A stretch of 64,000 nucleotides of DNA from Ctenosaura bakeri (Eukaryota > Chordata > Lepidosauria > Squamata > Iguanidae), in the NCBI GenBank assembly GCA_948474755.1, contig CAOLHI010000025.1, forward strand, positions 462,001 to 526,000, in the 5' to 3' direction. Positions 10,637-21,447 of this stretch are shown piece by piece. Within the stretch, counting starts at the first letter, position 1, and each line of letters begins with the position of its first letter. The notes beneath the pieces were generated by a model. The model saw nothing but the letters and a program-made list of their open reading frames with translations. It was not told where the DNA came from and made no database searches. The position numbers and the translations under genes were made by a program.

Positions 10637-11428
10637 CAGTCGGCCGTCTGCATTTGTGGGTTTCACTTTTGTGGATTTGATTATCTACGAGTTTCTCCAA
10701 TGCTTGCCCCCTTCCACTTCAGGTGCTTCTAAATATTTGAAGGGATGTCATGTTAAGGAGGGAGCAGGCTTGTTCTCTACCGCTCCAGAGACCAGGACAA
10801 GGAGCAATGGATTCAAGCTGCAGGAAAGGAGATTTCCACCTGAACCTCAGGAAGACCTTCCTGATGGTCAGAGTTGTCTGGCAGTGGAATCTGCTGCCTC
10901 AGTGGAGTGTGGTGGAGTCTCCTTCTTTGAAGGTTTTTAAGCAGAGGCTGGATGGCCATCTGTTGGGAATGCTTTGGTGGATGTTCCTACATAGCAGGGG
11001 GTTGGACTGGATGGCCCCTGGAGTCTCTTCCAACTCTATGATTCTATGATCCTTCTCTGGGGGAACCTTCCCTCTTGGTTGCTCTGGTCAGACTGTGCAG
11101 CTCTGTAAAAACCCACTTCTGGTCCTCCTCCTCCTCCTCCTCCACCAACCACTGCCTGGCCAGCGAAGGATAGCTCACAGCTCAATTTCTCAGCACCACA
11201 AACCCTCTCCCAAGGCCCCCCACACACCCAAGGAAGGAGATGGGCAAGAGAGAGGAAGTATACGGCCGCCATTCTAATCCACCCATTTTCTTGATCTGGT
11301 TTGGACTCTTGGTGCCCGTTGTCCCTAGACCTCCTCCCACAGACACATGTACATTTTGATATCTGCAATTTTTCCACGTTTGCAGGAGTCTTGTGGCCCT
11401 AACCCTACCAAAAGCGGAGCGCGGACTG
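10637..11428 (+). mobile_element. Tigger-like (pogo/Tc1-mariner) non-autonomous element
   Basis: It begins cagtcggccgtctgcatt with gtgggtttcacttttgtgga, and ends aaaagcggagcgcggactg. TA flanks both ends (10635-10636 and 11429-11430), the Tc1/mariner target duplication. It is interrupted by CR1. No transposase frame was seen. Confidence 0.75.
10728..11050 (+). mobile_element. CR1 3' fragment inside the Tigger-like element
   Basis: It starts at aaatatttgaagggatg, continues ttcctgatggtcag and ggaggtttttaagcagaggc style CR1 sequence, and ends ttccaactctatgattctatg, the CR1 8-bp terminal repeat. Strongly 5'-truncated, as is normal for CR1. Confidence 0.85.
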
Positions 11429-11782
11429 TAATGTGGAAGAACATACAAGCTAGAAGAGACGGCAGCAGTTTGTTTTTGCCTGAGTTTACTGGGAAGGGCA
11501 AGATTCAACCCCTCCTCTATCCCTGCTGAGCTGAGTGCAAACGTCCCTCTGCACTCTGAGCTTGGTTTGGAGCAATTGAAGTCAGTTGAGGACAAAGGGG
11601 AAAAGTGGAAGGAGAAAAGAGAAATGGACATTTTAAAATCAGCTGAAAGAGTGGGGTGAGAGAGCATTCATTAGGATGGCCCCTGCCAAATTAGAGAAGT
11701 GGGAGGGTGTGTTTCTTTTCCAAACTGGAGTTTAGTGGTCCCAGGTTCCCCTAACCTTTGCCGAAGTTGCAGCACTTTTTCG

Positions 11783-12629
11783 CAGTGATGTAGACTCAAG
11801 TCAATTGACTTGGACTCAAGTTGGACTTAAGTCAGTTCAGTGACTCAACTTGGACTCGATTTGGCAATAAATCATGCACTGACTAGACACAACTTGTGAC
11901 GTGTATATTTCTAGTGACTGACCTGCTATCCTTAGTTCAGTAACGTAACACATTCATCCAGAAACCTTACAACTTTGAACAATGCTTCCATCTCTTTTTG
12001 CCCACTGATCACATAAGGATCTGTCTCAAGCCCAAAGTGTGGGTGAATTTCTTGGAAGGGAACAGCAAACAGGTTAGACAACGGGTTCAAGGTGAAGTTA
12101 AGATCTGCTCAGCAGCCTGTCCCCGCTGCATATCAGAGGAGTCTTCTAAAACTTTTCCTAAGAGCAGGAGGCAGGACTCATCCCCGAGAGCACAGAGTGC
12201 TCACCTCCGAGGGGAACAGAAAATGTGCTAGGCAATCGGCTTGGGGAGGAAAGATCCTTCCTTCTAAAGCTTTTGAAGCTTCAGTAATGGGGAGTAAGAA
12301 GGGTCCTATTCCTCACTTCCAAAGCTGCAGACACTTTTATGCCTATTGACACAAAAGACTCCAGCTTTAGGAAAGAGGAGTAAGGAGGATCCTATTCCCT
12401 ACCGTCAAAATTGCAAATGTGGAGGGCTGACTCTACTTAAGGTCAACACTGACTTTATTCAACTCTGTCCAGAAATTCTGGAATACAGGTTGGAGTATAA
12501 AGTTCTCTCCCAGACTTGAGACTTGACTGGAAAGCATCTTGCAAGGACTTGAGACTCACTTTGAGATTTGAAGGCAGCGACTTGAGACTCGACTTGAGAC
12601 TTGGAGTACAAAACTTAAATACATCACTG
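11783..12629 (+). mobile_element. hAT-like element rich in aagtc repeats, copy 1
   Basis: Ends cagtgatgtagactcaag and taaatacatcactg are inverted. Subterminal regions are packed with gactcaagt/cttgagac units. The interior matches the copies at 14966-15733 and 35292-36711. The flanking 8-mers here do not match, perhaps through age. Confidence 0.7.
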
Positions 12630-13184
12630 CTTCACTTCCTTGGTTCTCTCCCCCACTCCAGTTCCCAGTGGGGGCCATTCTTGTGCTGCAATCTCTGGTC
12701 CCATCAGTGGGAGCTGGACGGGTTTGCACAGAAGCTGTGATGAACTGGTAGCCGTCCAAGGCATCTGATGAATGATTCTGCAATAGGAACATTGGCAGAT
12801 GAGACAGTAGGCTTTTAAAAAAGAAATGGAGGAGACCAGTTACTAAAGTTAGAATTGCTCCCAAGTGTCCAGAAGGTCAGATTCAGGACAAAAAAAGAGA
12901 GCCATATTTCATAACGTTAACGTCATTCGTCCCCATTGGCTATAGCTTGCTTATAAAATAACGCACAAATACGTGCACTTCTTGTCACCTGTGCTGAAGG
13001 AAGTACTGCTCCCAATGAAAAAATGAAGATGCTTCCTGTAAGGTGCTGCTTTGCTTTGCTTTCTTTTCTTTCTCTTTCCTTTCCTTATTGTGCCCAGCTG
13101 TTGCGACACACAAGCAGAATACAACTAAAACATTGCCATGGGCAAGAACATTTGGTGGGGTTTCTGCAAGAGTACTTGCCATTT
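12630..13184. other. Unassigned stretch
   Basis: No exon or repeat family was recognised. Confidence 0.35.
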
Positions 13185-13306
13185 TGGAATGAAGAAAGCT
13201 GAGGACAAAGGGGGAAATTGGGAGGAACCGAGAGAAACTAGGACATTTTAAAAGCAGCTGAAAAAGTGGGATGGGAGAGGATTACATTTGGACAGTTGGA
13301 AGGTAT
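13185..13306 (+). mobile_element. U1 3' fragment
   Basis: gctgaggacaaagggggaaa, aaaagcagctgaaaaagtgg and ggacagttggaaggtatgg match the U1 3' third. Confidence 0.6.
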
Positions 13307-14446
13307 GGAAAAGCACAGTAGCACTTTAACTCAAGTTGTGTGAGGAGAGTGTGGTTTGTTCCTAAGCCAAATTGTACTCCCAGAAGCATCCTGGAAGCTC
13401 GGAAGCTCCTGCTCTGTCTTTGCACAGAAAACAGAAACCTTGCAGAAACACACACACACACACACACAGAACTTCCTGGAAACAGTGTTGTACCCACAAA
13501 TTGCCACAATTCTGACAAAGAAAGTTGCCCTCTGCATGCATTTCGGTACAGAATGGTTTCTGAAACACTTTGGACCATGTGAATACCATGTAAGACCTGC
13601 GTGGAAATATCTGTTTTCTCCACAAGGGGGTGGGGGGGTGGAAACAAGAAATTGTTTGTCGTCACTTGAAGAATGAAATAGCTGAGTAATAAAATTTCCA
13701 GCATGGCATACATTGCTTCGGATTTGGAGAAGGAAAGCAAAAGAAAGGAGCTGGTCACAGCATTTTCTCATTGTGGCAACACCTTCTTGTCTGATCTTTT
13801 GCACGTATTTGCCAGCAAAGGCGAAATGTGGTGTTCCGATGACAGCAAGCCACAAAATGGGAACCCAGGATAAGACGTGAGTCTTTAAAATTGCTGGCCC
13901 ATCTGCCAGGGGAAATGAGTTGACATAGAGGCACTCCCTCCTCTCCCAAAGTAGTCACAGATGACAGAGTTCAGACATCACACTGAAAATTGAGCTTTCG
14001 TTTTCGAGGATTTCCAGAAAGCGGAGAGGTGTGTCAGCAATTTGTTTTCCCTGGGCCAACCCCCTTCCTCACAAGGGAACCCACCCTACAAGCATCATGC
14101 AGGAGGTCCCTTGGGTTGATTGTTGCCTAAGGCTTGGAGAGGAAGACATAAGAAGGGAAAGTACATGCATACAGAGTAAGTATCAGAGGATGCTGTGCCG
14201 GAAGGAGTTATGGTTTGTTAAATAAATGAGAAACTACATAATAAGAATGTTTTATTGTTTTATTGCATTATCATTGATCTGTGCATACTGTGACGGTCAA
14301 TAAAGTTATTGCACAAAAGAATCTGTTAGGTTTAAGGAAATACAGTAAAAACTGAAACCTTAGAAAATAGGGTAAAGGGAGGTAATGTCCACAAGCCTGG
14401 CCCTGTGGACTGGCCCCTGTATGTTTTTCCAGCTGAAGGATCATAG
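13307..14446. other. Unassigned stretch with a small CA repeat
   Basis: Open frames of up to 174 codons occur on the minus strand. They have no start context, splice sites or recognisable domain, and they overlap in several frames, so I treat them as chance. A CA run lies at 13447-13469. Confidence 0.4.
13447..13469. repeat. (CA)n microsatellite
   Basis: About eleven uninterrupted CA units. Confidence 0.95.
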
Positions 14447-14830
14447 AATCATAGAGCTGGAAGGGGCTGCCAGGGCCATCTCGTACCCTCCGCCACGTAG
14501 GGATACATAACTAAAACATTTCCGAAGATGGCCATCCAACCTCTGTTTGAAGACTTCCAAAGGAGGAGAGTTCTCCACACTCTGAGTCAGCTTGTTCCAC
14601 TGTCAAACAGCCCTCATAGGCCATTTCCGCACTAGACTGTTATAGCACTATGATTCCACTTTCAACCTCCTATGGAATCCTGGGATTTGCAGTTTCGGGA
14701 GGGGCTGGCTGGCCCCTCCCGAAACTGCAAGCCCCAGGATTCCATAGGAGGTTGAAAGTGGAATCATAGAGCTATAACAGTCTAGTGCGGAAATGGCCAT
14801 AGTAAGGAAGTAAAGCTTTTACGGTAAAAA
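14447..14830 (-). mobile_element. CR1 3' end split by a MITE-P insertion
   Basis: Antisense CR1 (atcatagaatcatagagctg ... aacagccctcata) continues after the MITE as atagtaaggaagt. In other CR1 copies this reads gccctga..gtcaggaagtt, so the empty site can be rebuilt and shows a clean 3-bp duplication. Confidence 0.75.
14619..14798. mobile_element. MITE-P type A hairpin copy inside CR1
   Basis: Full 180 bp with ggcc...ggcc termini. Target duplication ata at 14616-14618 and 14799-14801, confirmed by CR1 homology on both sides. Variant arms (actagactg/cagtctagt) are matched within the copy. Confidence 0.92.
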
Positions 14831-14965
14831 TGGGCAATGCAAGTTCAGGAGGGGAGGGGAAAGGGGCCAAAGACCAGATTTCAGCTCACTGAGTTACACC
14901 ATTAATCACTTCTCTCCATCCCACTTCCAGCTCAAGAGCTGTGTGGTACCAGTAGGACGTCTCAG

Positions 14966-15733
14966 CAGTGATATATTTAAGTCTTTTACTCCAAGTTTCA
15001 AGTCAAGTCTCAAGTCTCTACCTTCGAGTCTCAAGTCCTTGCAAGATACTTTCAAGTCACGTTTCAAGTCTAGGAGCCAACTTTACACCCCAACCTGTAT
15101 TCCAGAATTTCTGGACAGAGTCAAAAGTCAGCTTTAACAATTTAAGTAGAGTTGGACCTCTACTTTTGTGATTTTGCCTTCTGCAGCTTCGGAAGAGGGG
15201 AACAAGATATTTCTTACTTCCCATTTGCAAAGCTGGAGGCTTTTTCAAAAGTGGGGAATAGGATCCTTCTTATTCCCTATTATTGAAGCTTCAAGAGCTT
15301 TAGAAGGAAGGCTCCTTCCTCCCCCAGAGCACTGCCTAACACATTTTCTGTTCCCCTCTGAGATACGCGCCCTGCACTCTGGGCACAAATCTTGCCTTCT
15401 GCTCTTAGGAAAAGTTTTAGAAAGCTCCTCCTATATGTAGAGGGGACAGGCTGCTGAACAGATCCCAACCCCACCTCAAGCCCATTGCCTATCCCATTTG
15501 CTGTTCCCTCTGAGAAATGTGTCCACGCTTTGGGCTTCAGACAGATCTCCATGTGACCAGTAAGTTGTAAAGTTTCTGGATGAATGTGTTGTGTTACTGA
15601 ACCAAGGGCAGCAAGTCGGTCACTAAAAATATGCAAATCTCAAGTCAAAACGAGCCAGTGTGTAATTTTTGCCAAGAAAAGTCCGAGTTGAGTCACTGAA
15701 GTGACTTAAGTCTGACTTGAGTCTACATCAGTG
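14966..15733 (-). mobile_element. hAT-like element rich in aagtc repeats, copy 2
   Basis: It starts cagtgatatatttaagtc and ends gtctacatcagtg. Flanking 8-mers cgtctcag (14958-14965) and tatctcag (15734-15741) match at 6 of 8 bases, as expected for an old hAT duplication. Reverse orientation to copy 1. Confidence 0.72.
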
Positions 15734-15796
15734 TATCTCAGGGCGCTTTTCCAAACTCTGTGGCCACCAGGTGGTGCTAAACTGAGCTGGTTCTCA

Positions 15797-15973
15797 ACCA
15801 TTTCCGCATGACACTCTTATAGCGCGATGATTCCACTTTCAACCTCCTATGGAATCCTGGGGTTTGCAGTTCCGGGAGGGGCCGGCTGGCCCCTCCCGGA
15901 ACTGCAAACCCCAGGATTCCATAGGAGGTTGAAAGTGGAATCATCACGCTATAAGAGTGTCACGCGGAAATGT
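15797..15973. mobile_element. MITE-P type A hairpin copy
   Basis: About 177 bp. The end variant gacactcttatag/ctataagagtgtc is matched in both arms. Flanking tca at 15794-15796 and 15974-15976. Confidence 0.88.
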
Positions 15974-16284
15974 TCACAGCACCCTCCATGCCATGAAGCT
16001 CCACTGCTGAGACCAGATCTTTGAAAGTTACTTGTAAAAGCAATTACTTGGAAGTTTTTATTCCAAGCGGCTAGTTCCTTCTACGCTTGCAATTTGTCAG
16101 ATGTGACTCTTTGACTATTTCTCAAAAAGTAGTAAAAGTTATTTTTAGTTACTTTTTTAAAAAGCGGCACAGGGGCCATGAGATGTTCCTCCTCCACTGG
16201 CTGGTGAATTCAAGCCAATTAATTGCAGATGGCATTTTCAATGTTAGAATATCATACAGTTAGAATGCAATGTTAGAATATCTC

Positions 16285-16435
16285 CAACATTTCACAGGTA
16301 AAAGCCAGGCTAGCCAAGCAACATCAGAGCGTGGTAAAGATGGGAAAAGTTATTAACAGGGAAGAACATCCAAGGTAGAAAACGGTGCAGCAATTTGCTT
16401 TTGCCTGAGCCTTCTGGGAAGCAAAGGATTCCACT
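16285..16435 (+). mobile_element. U1 5' half
   Basis: gccaagcaacatcagagcgt, aagttattaacagggaagaa and gcagcaatttgcttttgcct match U1. The 3' half is absent. Confidence 0.6.
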
Positions 16436-16822
16436 CTTTCTTCTCCTTCTCCCTCTGATCGTCCTTTGAGCCCAAATGAGCTATGTGTGTTTGTGAAAGC
16501 TCATGTTGTAATACAGCTATATCTCAGCTAACAAAGTAGATGTGTTCCTCGGCATGACTTCTTTATCAGAAATTTTGCTACCAGAAGCAGAAATAAGATG
16601 GGGGTAAAATAGAACAATATGCACTTGTGAAATGAAAAAAAAAACTAGGTCAGGTTAAGTCTTGCCAAAGAAAAACAAAAATATTTCCAGCCTCATAGAG
16701 ACCACATGAAGTCTTCTTCCTAAGCGTATCCGGGAATAAATTTTCATTTCATCATCCTCCTTTTTTCTTATTTAGTGGCCAAACTTACAGATCTATGGTT
16801 GGGCATTTGTTTTTTGTTTTTT
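16436..16822. other. Unassigned stretch
   Basis: No exon or repeat family was recognised. Confidence 0.35.
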
Positions 16823-16884
16823 GGTGTGTGTGTGTGTGAGTGTGTGTGTGTGTGTGTGTATGGATGGATAGGTAGGTAGGTAGG

Positions 16885-16929
<45 letters not shown>

Positions 16930-16930
16930 G
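16823..16930. repeat. Compound microsatellite (GT)n-(GGTA)n-(GATA)n
   Basis: A GT run to about 16860, then ggat/ggta units, then about 14 GATA units to 16929. Likely length-variable. Confidence 0.95.
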
Positions 16931-17174
16931 ACGATCGATCTGCCCTTTTTTGTTTAACAGTCAAAGTTGCAACAGTCAAAATTGTTATTTAATATTTTGG
17001 ACAGCTTCAAAAAAAAGTACAACTTAAAATTTCTTATCGTTATCATCATTAATAAAGGGCTTATTTAAAACCGCAAAAGAGACTTTGAAGTTTATTTCTG
17101 AACAAATTTACCCATCCCTTTCTGACAATATATTCCAAAATATATTGTTGCAATCTATCTACCTCCCATTTTCC

Positions 17175-17255
17175 TCTGAGTATTTCTTGCCTAAGAAAAC
17201 CCTATGAAATCCATGGGATTGCCATAAGGAGACAGGTGATGTGAAGGCATGTATA
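17175..17255 (+). mobile_element. SINE tail fragment of the 5S/tRNA-tail type
   Basis: cttgcctaagaaaacccta, tgggattgccataagg and gtgaaggca match the tail at 31762-31850 and the 5S-headed copy at 26765. Confidence 0.5.
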
Positions 17256-17261
17256 CACATA

Positions 17262-17502
17262 ACTACCTCCTTTAGTGGTTAAATGCCAGTACTGCAGCCA
17301 CAAGGTTGTGAGTTCGATCCTGCCGGGCTCCAGGTTGACTCAGCCTTCCATCCTTCCGCAGGTCGGTAAAATGAGTACCCAGCTTGTTGGGGGCAATTAG
17401 CTAAAACACATTGTAAACCGTATAGGAATACATGCTATTTGTAATGTATAATGTATTTCATGTTGTTCGCCACCTCGATCCATGTGGAGAGGTGGGATAC
17501 AA

Positions 17503-17555
<53 letters not shown>

Positions 17556-17578
17556 TGATGATGATGATGATGATGATG
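17262..17578 (+). mobile_element. Sauria-type SINE with (TAA)n(TGA)n tail
   Basis: tRNA-like head (tagtggttaaatgccagta, box B gttcgatcctg), body ggttgactcagccttccatc and gtcggtaaaatgagtaccc, LINE-like tail tcgccacctcgatccatg. It ends in about 16 TAA and 8 TGA units (17503-17578). Short form lacking a 27-bp central block. Confidence 0.88.
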
Positions 17579-18440
17579 TTCTTGTTGATTCAGCTTAGAA
17601 TTGCGTTAAGCTTCCTTAACCACTACACCACACTATTGACTCAGGCTGAGCTTATAATCTACAACGGTCCCTAGAGCTTTTCCACAAGTACTGCTTTCAA
17701 GCCAGGTGCCACCCATCCTCTATTTGTAAATTTCCTTTTCCCTCCCTAGATGTAAAATGCTTTCCATTCAGCTCTGTTGGAATGCATTTTGTCAGTCGTG
17801 ACCCAGCTTTTCCAACTGTCAAAGTAATTCTGAATTTCTGATCCTATCCTCTGAGCTTTATTGGGTTATTTACAACAGAAAGGACACTGCAGTCTGAGAC
17901 CACAAATCTATGTTTCTCTGTCCCCCTTAACTTTTTAGCTGATGCTGCTTGAAAAAATTCCAGCCAGTCAGAGGACTCTGAGAAAAGGGGGCAAGCACAA
18001 AAAGCCTTCGGAAAAAAAGTGTTTCACTGACAGAGGTTTCGCCTCTACATCTTTTGGTCTTCAAGGTACCATGCAACTCTTTTACTTTGCAAGCACAGAC
18101 TAACTTGGAGGCCCCTGCTTTGAAAAATGATACCACCAAACAATGTCTTTCTCTCTTCTTCTTCTTCTTCTCCCTCTCGGATGAATTCCAGCCTTATGAA
18201 TCTCAAAGGCGTTGAAAGGCCCTGCCCAGCAAGCATTCCTGTCAGCGTTGCTAGGTTCCGTACTACCTGACATAGCTTCACCGCATCTTTATTTTTCCCC
18301 CAGTTAGGGAGAAATGTTGGACTGCTCTCATCTGGAAAGTGGAGGCAAAAGCAGTCTTTGGTCACGAAACACAGACTGGCATTGGCACCTCTCCCAGGGT
18401 TCCATTTTTGAACTTCCGGGCAATTGCTGGTGTGTCGGGA
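17579..18440. other. Unassigned stretch
   Basis: No exon was recognised. The minus-strand frame at 18045-18461 has no recognisable domain. Confidence 0.35.
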
Positions 18441-18608
18441 GAGCCGGCGTGGTCTGAGCATTGGACTATGACCCGAGAGACCCAGGGTTCATTTCCCCGT
18501 ATGGTCATGGAAACCCATTGGGTGGCCTTGGGTGTGCCACACACTCTCAGCCACAGAAAATCCCATGATAGAGTCACCTTAGGGTTGCCGTAAGTCAGAA
18601 ACGACTTG
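18441..18608 (+). mobile_element. tRNA-headed MIR-like SINE, sense copy
   Basis: Head ggcgtggtctgagcattgga with box-B-like ccagggttca, core atggaaacccattgggtg, tail ccttagggttgccgtaagtc. Confidence 0.75.
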
Positions 18609-18799
18609 GGGTCTTTCCAAACAGTGCTCTTATTCTGCTTTCAACATCCTGCGGAATCTCTGGGGTTTGTAGATTCCTGAGACCAAAGAGCTCTCTGGCT
18701 GAGACTTCTAAAGGCCCTCCACTAAACTGCAAATCCCAGGATTCCATAGGACGTTGAAAGTGGAACAATAGCATTATAACAGTGTAGTGCGGAAAGGCC
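18609..18799. mobile_element. MITE-P type B copy
   Basis: Termini gtctttcc and ggaaaggcc, middle aaagagctctctggctgaga. It follows the SINE directly. Confidence 0.78.
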
Positions 18800-18969
18800 C
18801 TCAGTCTCCAAGAGGTCCTGGTCACAGCCTTCCACAGGATCTTCCCAGAACAGTTCAAAATTATGACCTATATAACGCCATGCAGCTCAGGTCAAGACTA
18901 TCAGAAGGATCATATTTTGCTATATGAGCTTGCTTGAGTTGTGAGATTGTTATGGGAGACCCTTCTCGC

Positions 18970-19375
18970 AGGCCCTTTCCGCACCTTGCCATCTTCCGGT
19001 GCTGGGGTGCGGGGATCACGCGAGCAGCCTCCGGTGAGAGGCTCTCATGTCCGCGGTCCTTCGGCTCCGCACGAGCTGCCTGTTCACACGAGAGCCCCTC
19101 CTCTTCCTTCCGCAGCGCAGCCTGGGAGTTTCCCAGGCTGCACTGGGGCAGGAAGCGTGACCGGTGCAGCTCCGGAGGCTCCGCATGCCAGGTAAGTGCG
19201 CATGGGGCCCGGGAGCAATGAGCGATTGCGCACCATTTTCGGCTTCTAGCCGAAAACGAAAAGGTGCGTGATTGGCGCCTGCCGGCCCCTGGAGCGTTGC
19301 GCAATTGCGAGTGCATCATGTGGATCACTCCTCACAATCGTGCAATGCTCCAGGCCCTCTTTCACATGGAAAATG
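18970..19375. repeat. GC- and CpG-rich, hairpin-rich block of unknown origin
   Basis: It stands out from AT-rich surroundings. Visible inverted repeats include ctgggagtttcccag, gcaccattttcggct with agccgaaaacgaaaaggtgc, and ggagcgttgcgcaattg with caatcgtgcaatgctcc. It opens with ggccctttccgcacc, like MITE-P termini. It could be a young DNA transposon or a CpG island. Confidence 0.4.
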
Positions 19376-19424
19376 CCGTGCAAAAAGCGCTGCAGCCTCA
19401 CCGCCTTCTGAGGCAGATCTGGTG

Positions 19425-19490
19425 GGTACGGAGGAGAAGCCTTTCTTGGTGGCTGCTCCCAGGAATTTGGAATTCCCCCGCCTAGGGAGA
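19425..19490 (+). mobile_element. L2-clade LINE fragment (RT C-terminus)
   Basis: The plus-strand frame reads PFLVAAPRNLEF, close to the conserved FSVAAPxLWNSLP block seen in the L2 copy at 29480. Confidence 0.5.
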
Positions 19491-20094
19491 CTCAGACAGA
19501 TCCCTCCTTGATGTCGTCCGCCAGTGAGTGAAAACATTTATATACTAACAGGCTGGCTGCAAGGAAATGACTGCAAGGGCTCTTAAAGTGAGCTGTTTCT
19601 TCCTTTCAACAGATCTGTTTTAGATGGATTTGATGCCGTAGACATTTCCATTGCATTTCAGCAAAAACATTTTGTATGTTTTTTCCTTCTTTTGTTATAT
19701 GTTTTTCCTGATGTCTTCGTACGTGCTTTTATCTCTGTTTCACTTCCTGCAAGATGCCTTGAAATATAAATGAATTGACTCTAAATGAAGTACTCATAAT
19801 TCTATTAATAAACATTAATTAATCCACACACTTCTGTGAAGGTTGGTGCCCTCCCTCCTTGGCTGATGCATTTCTCTCTCCCACGTACACTTTTACTAAC
19901 TATGAAAAGCTTGACCAGGAGGGGAGCTGCTTCTGTTTTTATATTTTCCGTTCAAAGAGTTCATTACTCCAGAAAAATGTACAACGTGAGCGCACACACG
20001 CAGGGAGGAGGGGAGAGAGAGAAAGAAGAGAAATTGTAAATGCTTCAGCTTCCGTCAAATGTGAAATCAAAGATACAGTATTCATGCTACAGAA
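19491..20094. other. Unassigned stretch
   Basis: No exon or repeat family was recognised. Confidence 0.35.
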
Positions 20095-20285
20095 TTACAG
20101 CACATGGCTGCATCCTACGGAATCCTGGGATTTCTAGTTTGGTAAAGAACTTGAGATTCTCTTCCAGAAAGCCATAGTACCGTAGATGAGGGCAACAGAC
20201 TGTAGCTTCCCAGGAGAAAGAACTGAGCCAGGACAGTTAAAGTGGTGTCAAACTGCTCTAAGGGTACAGTGCGGATGCCTTTAAA
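20095..20285. mobile_element. Degenerate MITE resembling MITE-P in layout
   Basis: ctacggaatcctgggatttc, then ttaaagtggtgtcaaactgc and tacagtgcggatgcc. Layout parallels MITE-P (terminal block, acttt-box, tcctggg block) but the motifs differ. Probably a sister family. Confidence 0.45.
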
Positions 20286-20449
20286 AGGTTCTTGTGTTTT
20301 ATGGTTGTTGTAAATGTTGTTTTGCTGTAAATTAACACCAGTCTGTTTTCCATGGAGGGAACTTCAAGGCAGTAAGTATATTTTTAAGCACATGATATTA
20401 AGGATAGCCTTGATGGTTCGGAAGAAAAAAAAAGTCCTATCTTGTCCAC

Positions 20450-20592
20450 CATTTTCTGCACTACACTCTTATAGCACGATTATTCCACTATTATTCCATT
20501 ATTCTAAATGCCCCTCCCTGAAGTGCAAACCCCAGGATTCCATAGGATGTTGAAAGTGGAATAATCACGCTATAAGAGTGTAGTGCGGAAAT
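20450..20592. mobile_element. MITE-P copy with internal deletion
   Basis: Left arm is short and duplicated (ttattccactattattcca). The right arm is complete to gtgcggaaat. Confidence 0.75.
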
Positions 20593-20642
20593 CCAGTTTC
20601 TGTGTCTTCTTCCACTTGCTCTATTTGCATTAACATCACTTT

Positions 20643-20845
20643 GGCCATTTCTGCACCAAACTGTTATAAGTGCTCTTATTCCACTTTCAACCTCCTATGG
20701 AATCCTGGGGTTTGCACTTTAGGGAGGGGCATTTAGAATTCTCAGCCAGAGAACTCTTTAGCCTCAGGAAACTACAAAACCCAGAATTCCACAGGACATT
20801 GAAAGTGGAATAATAGCACTATAACCATGTAGTGTGGAAAGTTCC
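20643..20845. mobile_element. MITE-P type B copy, opposite orientation
   Basis: The type B middle reads in reverse (ctcagccagagaactcttta) compared with copies such as 5487-5687. Ends ggccatttctgcac and gtgtggaaa. Confidence 0.8.
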
Positions 20846-21447
20846 ATAACGTTTGGTTTTATATTAGAAAGAACAGTGGGGTATATGGGTCGGTCGAACG
20901 AAAGCGATTGGCTTAGGAAGTAGAACAAACAAATAGAAACAATTTAAGAAGAGAAGAGATACAAAATTATAAAAGATAATTAATACAATTCTCCACCACA
21001 AAGGAAGGGGGTTTTAAATAAAAATTGAGTTTGTTCCCTGGGAGGGTAGGGAGTAGGAGGGAGTGAAGGGTTAAAGCAGTATTATATTTATTGGGAAAAT
21101 TAATTTCTTGGTTGGGGATGGAGCATGGATCGTTTTGCATTAATTGTTTCCCTTGATGAAAAAAAAAAGGACTTGAAGGGGGTCAGGAACAACTGAGGAG
21201 GGAGGGAGGGAGGAGGGAAGGAAGATCGCAACACTGCACATTTATGAGAAATGAAAAAATATTCTTGCTTATATAAGATGACTTACTCATGAAGCATTAT
21301 GTAAGAGGTGGAAAATTCCAGGGTGGCTGCCTGAACACCAAGGTGGCATTTCCAGCCATCAGAGGTGGGGGCACGTACTGTGGTTAGGTACTCTTAGGAG
21401 CTGGACTCCGGGAACTCATAGGGGCTCCCCCGATTGAGGGGGGCAAT
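20846..21447. other. Unassigned stretch
   Basis: Purine-rich patches (gaggagggagggagggagga near 21197) but no exon or named repeat. Confidence 0.35.

Larger units (their letters stand above)
10551..11710 (+). mobile_element. U1 repeat, host of a double nested insertion
   Basis: U1 sequence is at 10551-10636 (catcagagcggggtcgaag) and resumes at 11429 (gtggaagaacatacaag), running to gccaaattagagaag near 11700. The break lies exactly where the Tigger-like element entered at a TA. Confidence 0.7.

Noticed and set aside
13331..13855. 174-codon minus-strand frame as a gene
   Set aside because: No recognised domain, overlapping frames on both strands, crosses a CA repeat, no splice support.
16823..16930. 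CRISPR-like periodic array
   Set aside because: Simple microsatellite units, no spacers, vertebrate DNA.
16785..16979. Low-complexity peptide SIYLSIYLSIYL
   Set aside because: Translation of the GATA microsatellite.
17270..17345. Functional tRNA gene
   Set aside because: Box-B-like sequence is present, but it is the head of a SINE with many copies and no cloverleaf-quality arms.
17432..17674. Poly-Ile/poly-Met peptide
   Set aside because: Translation of the TAA/TGA tail of a Sauria SINE.
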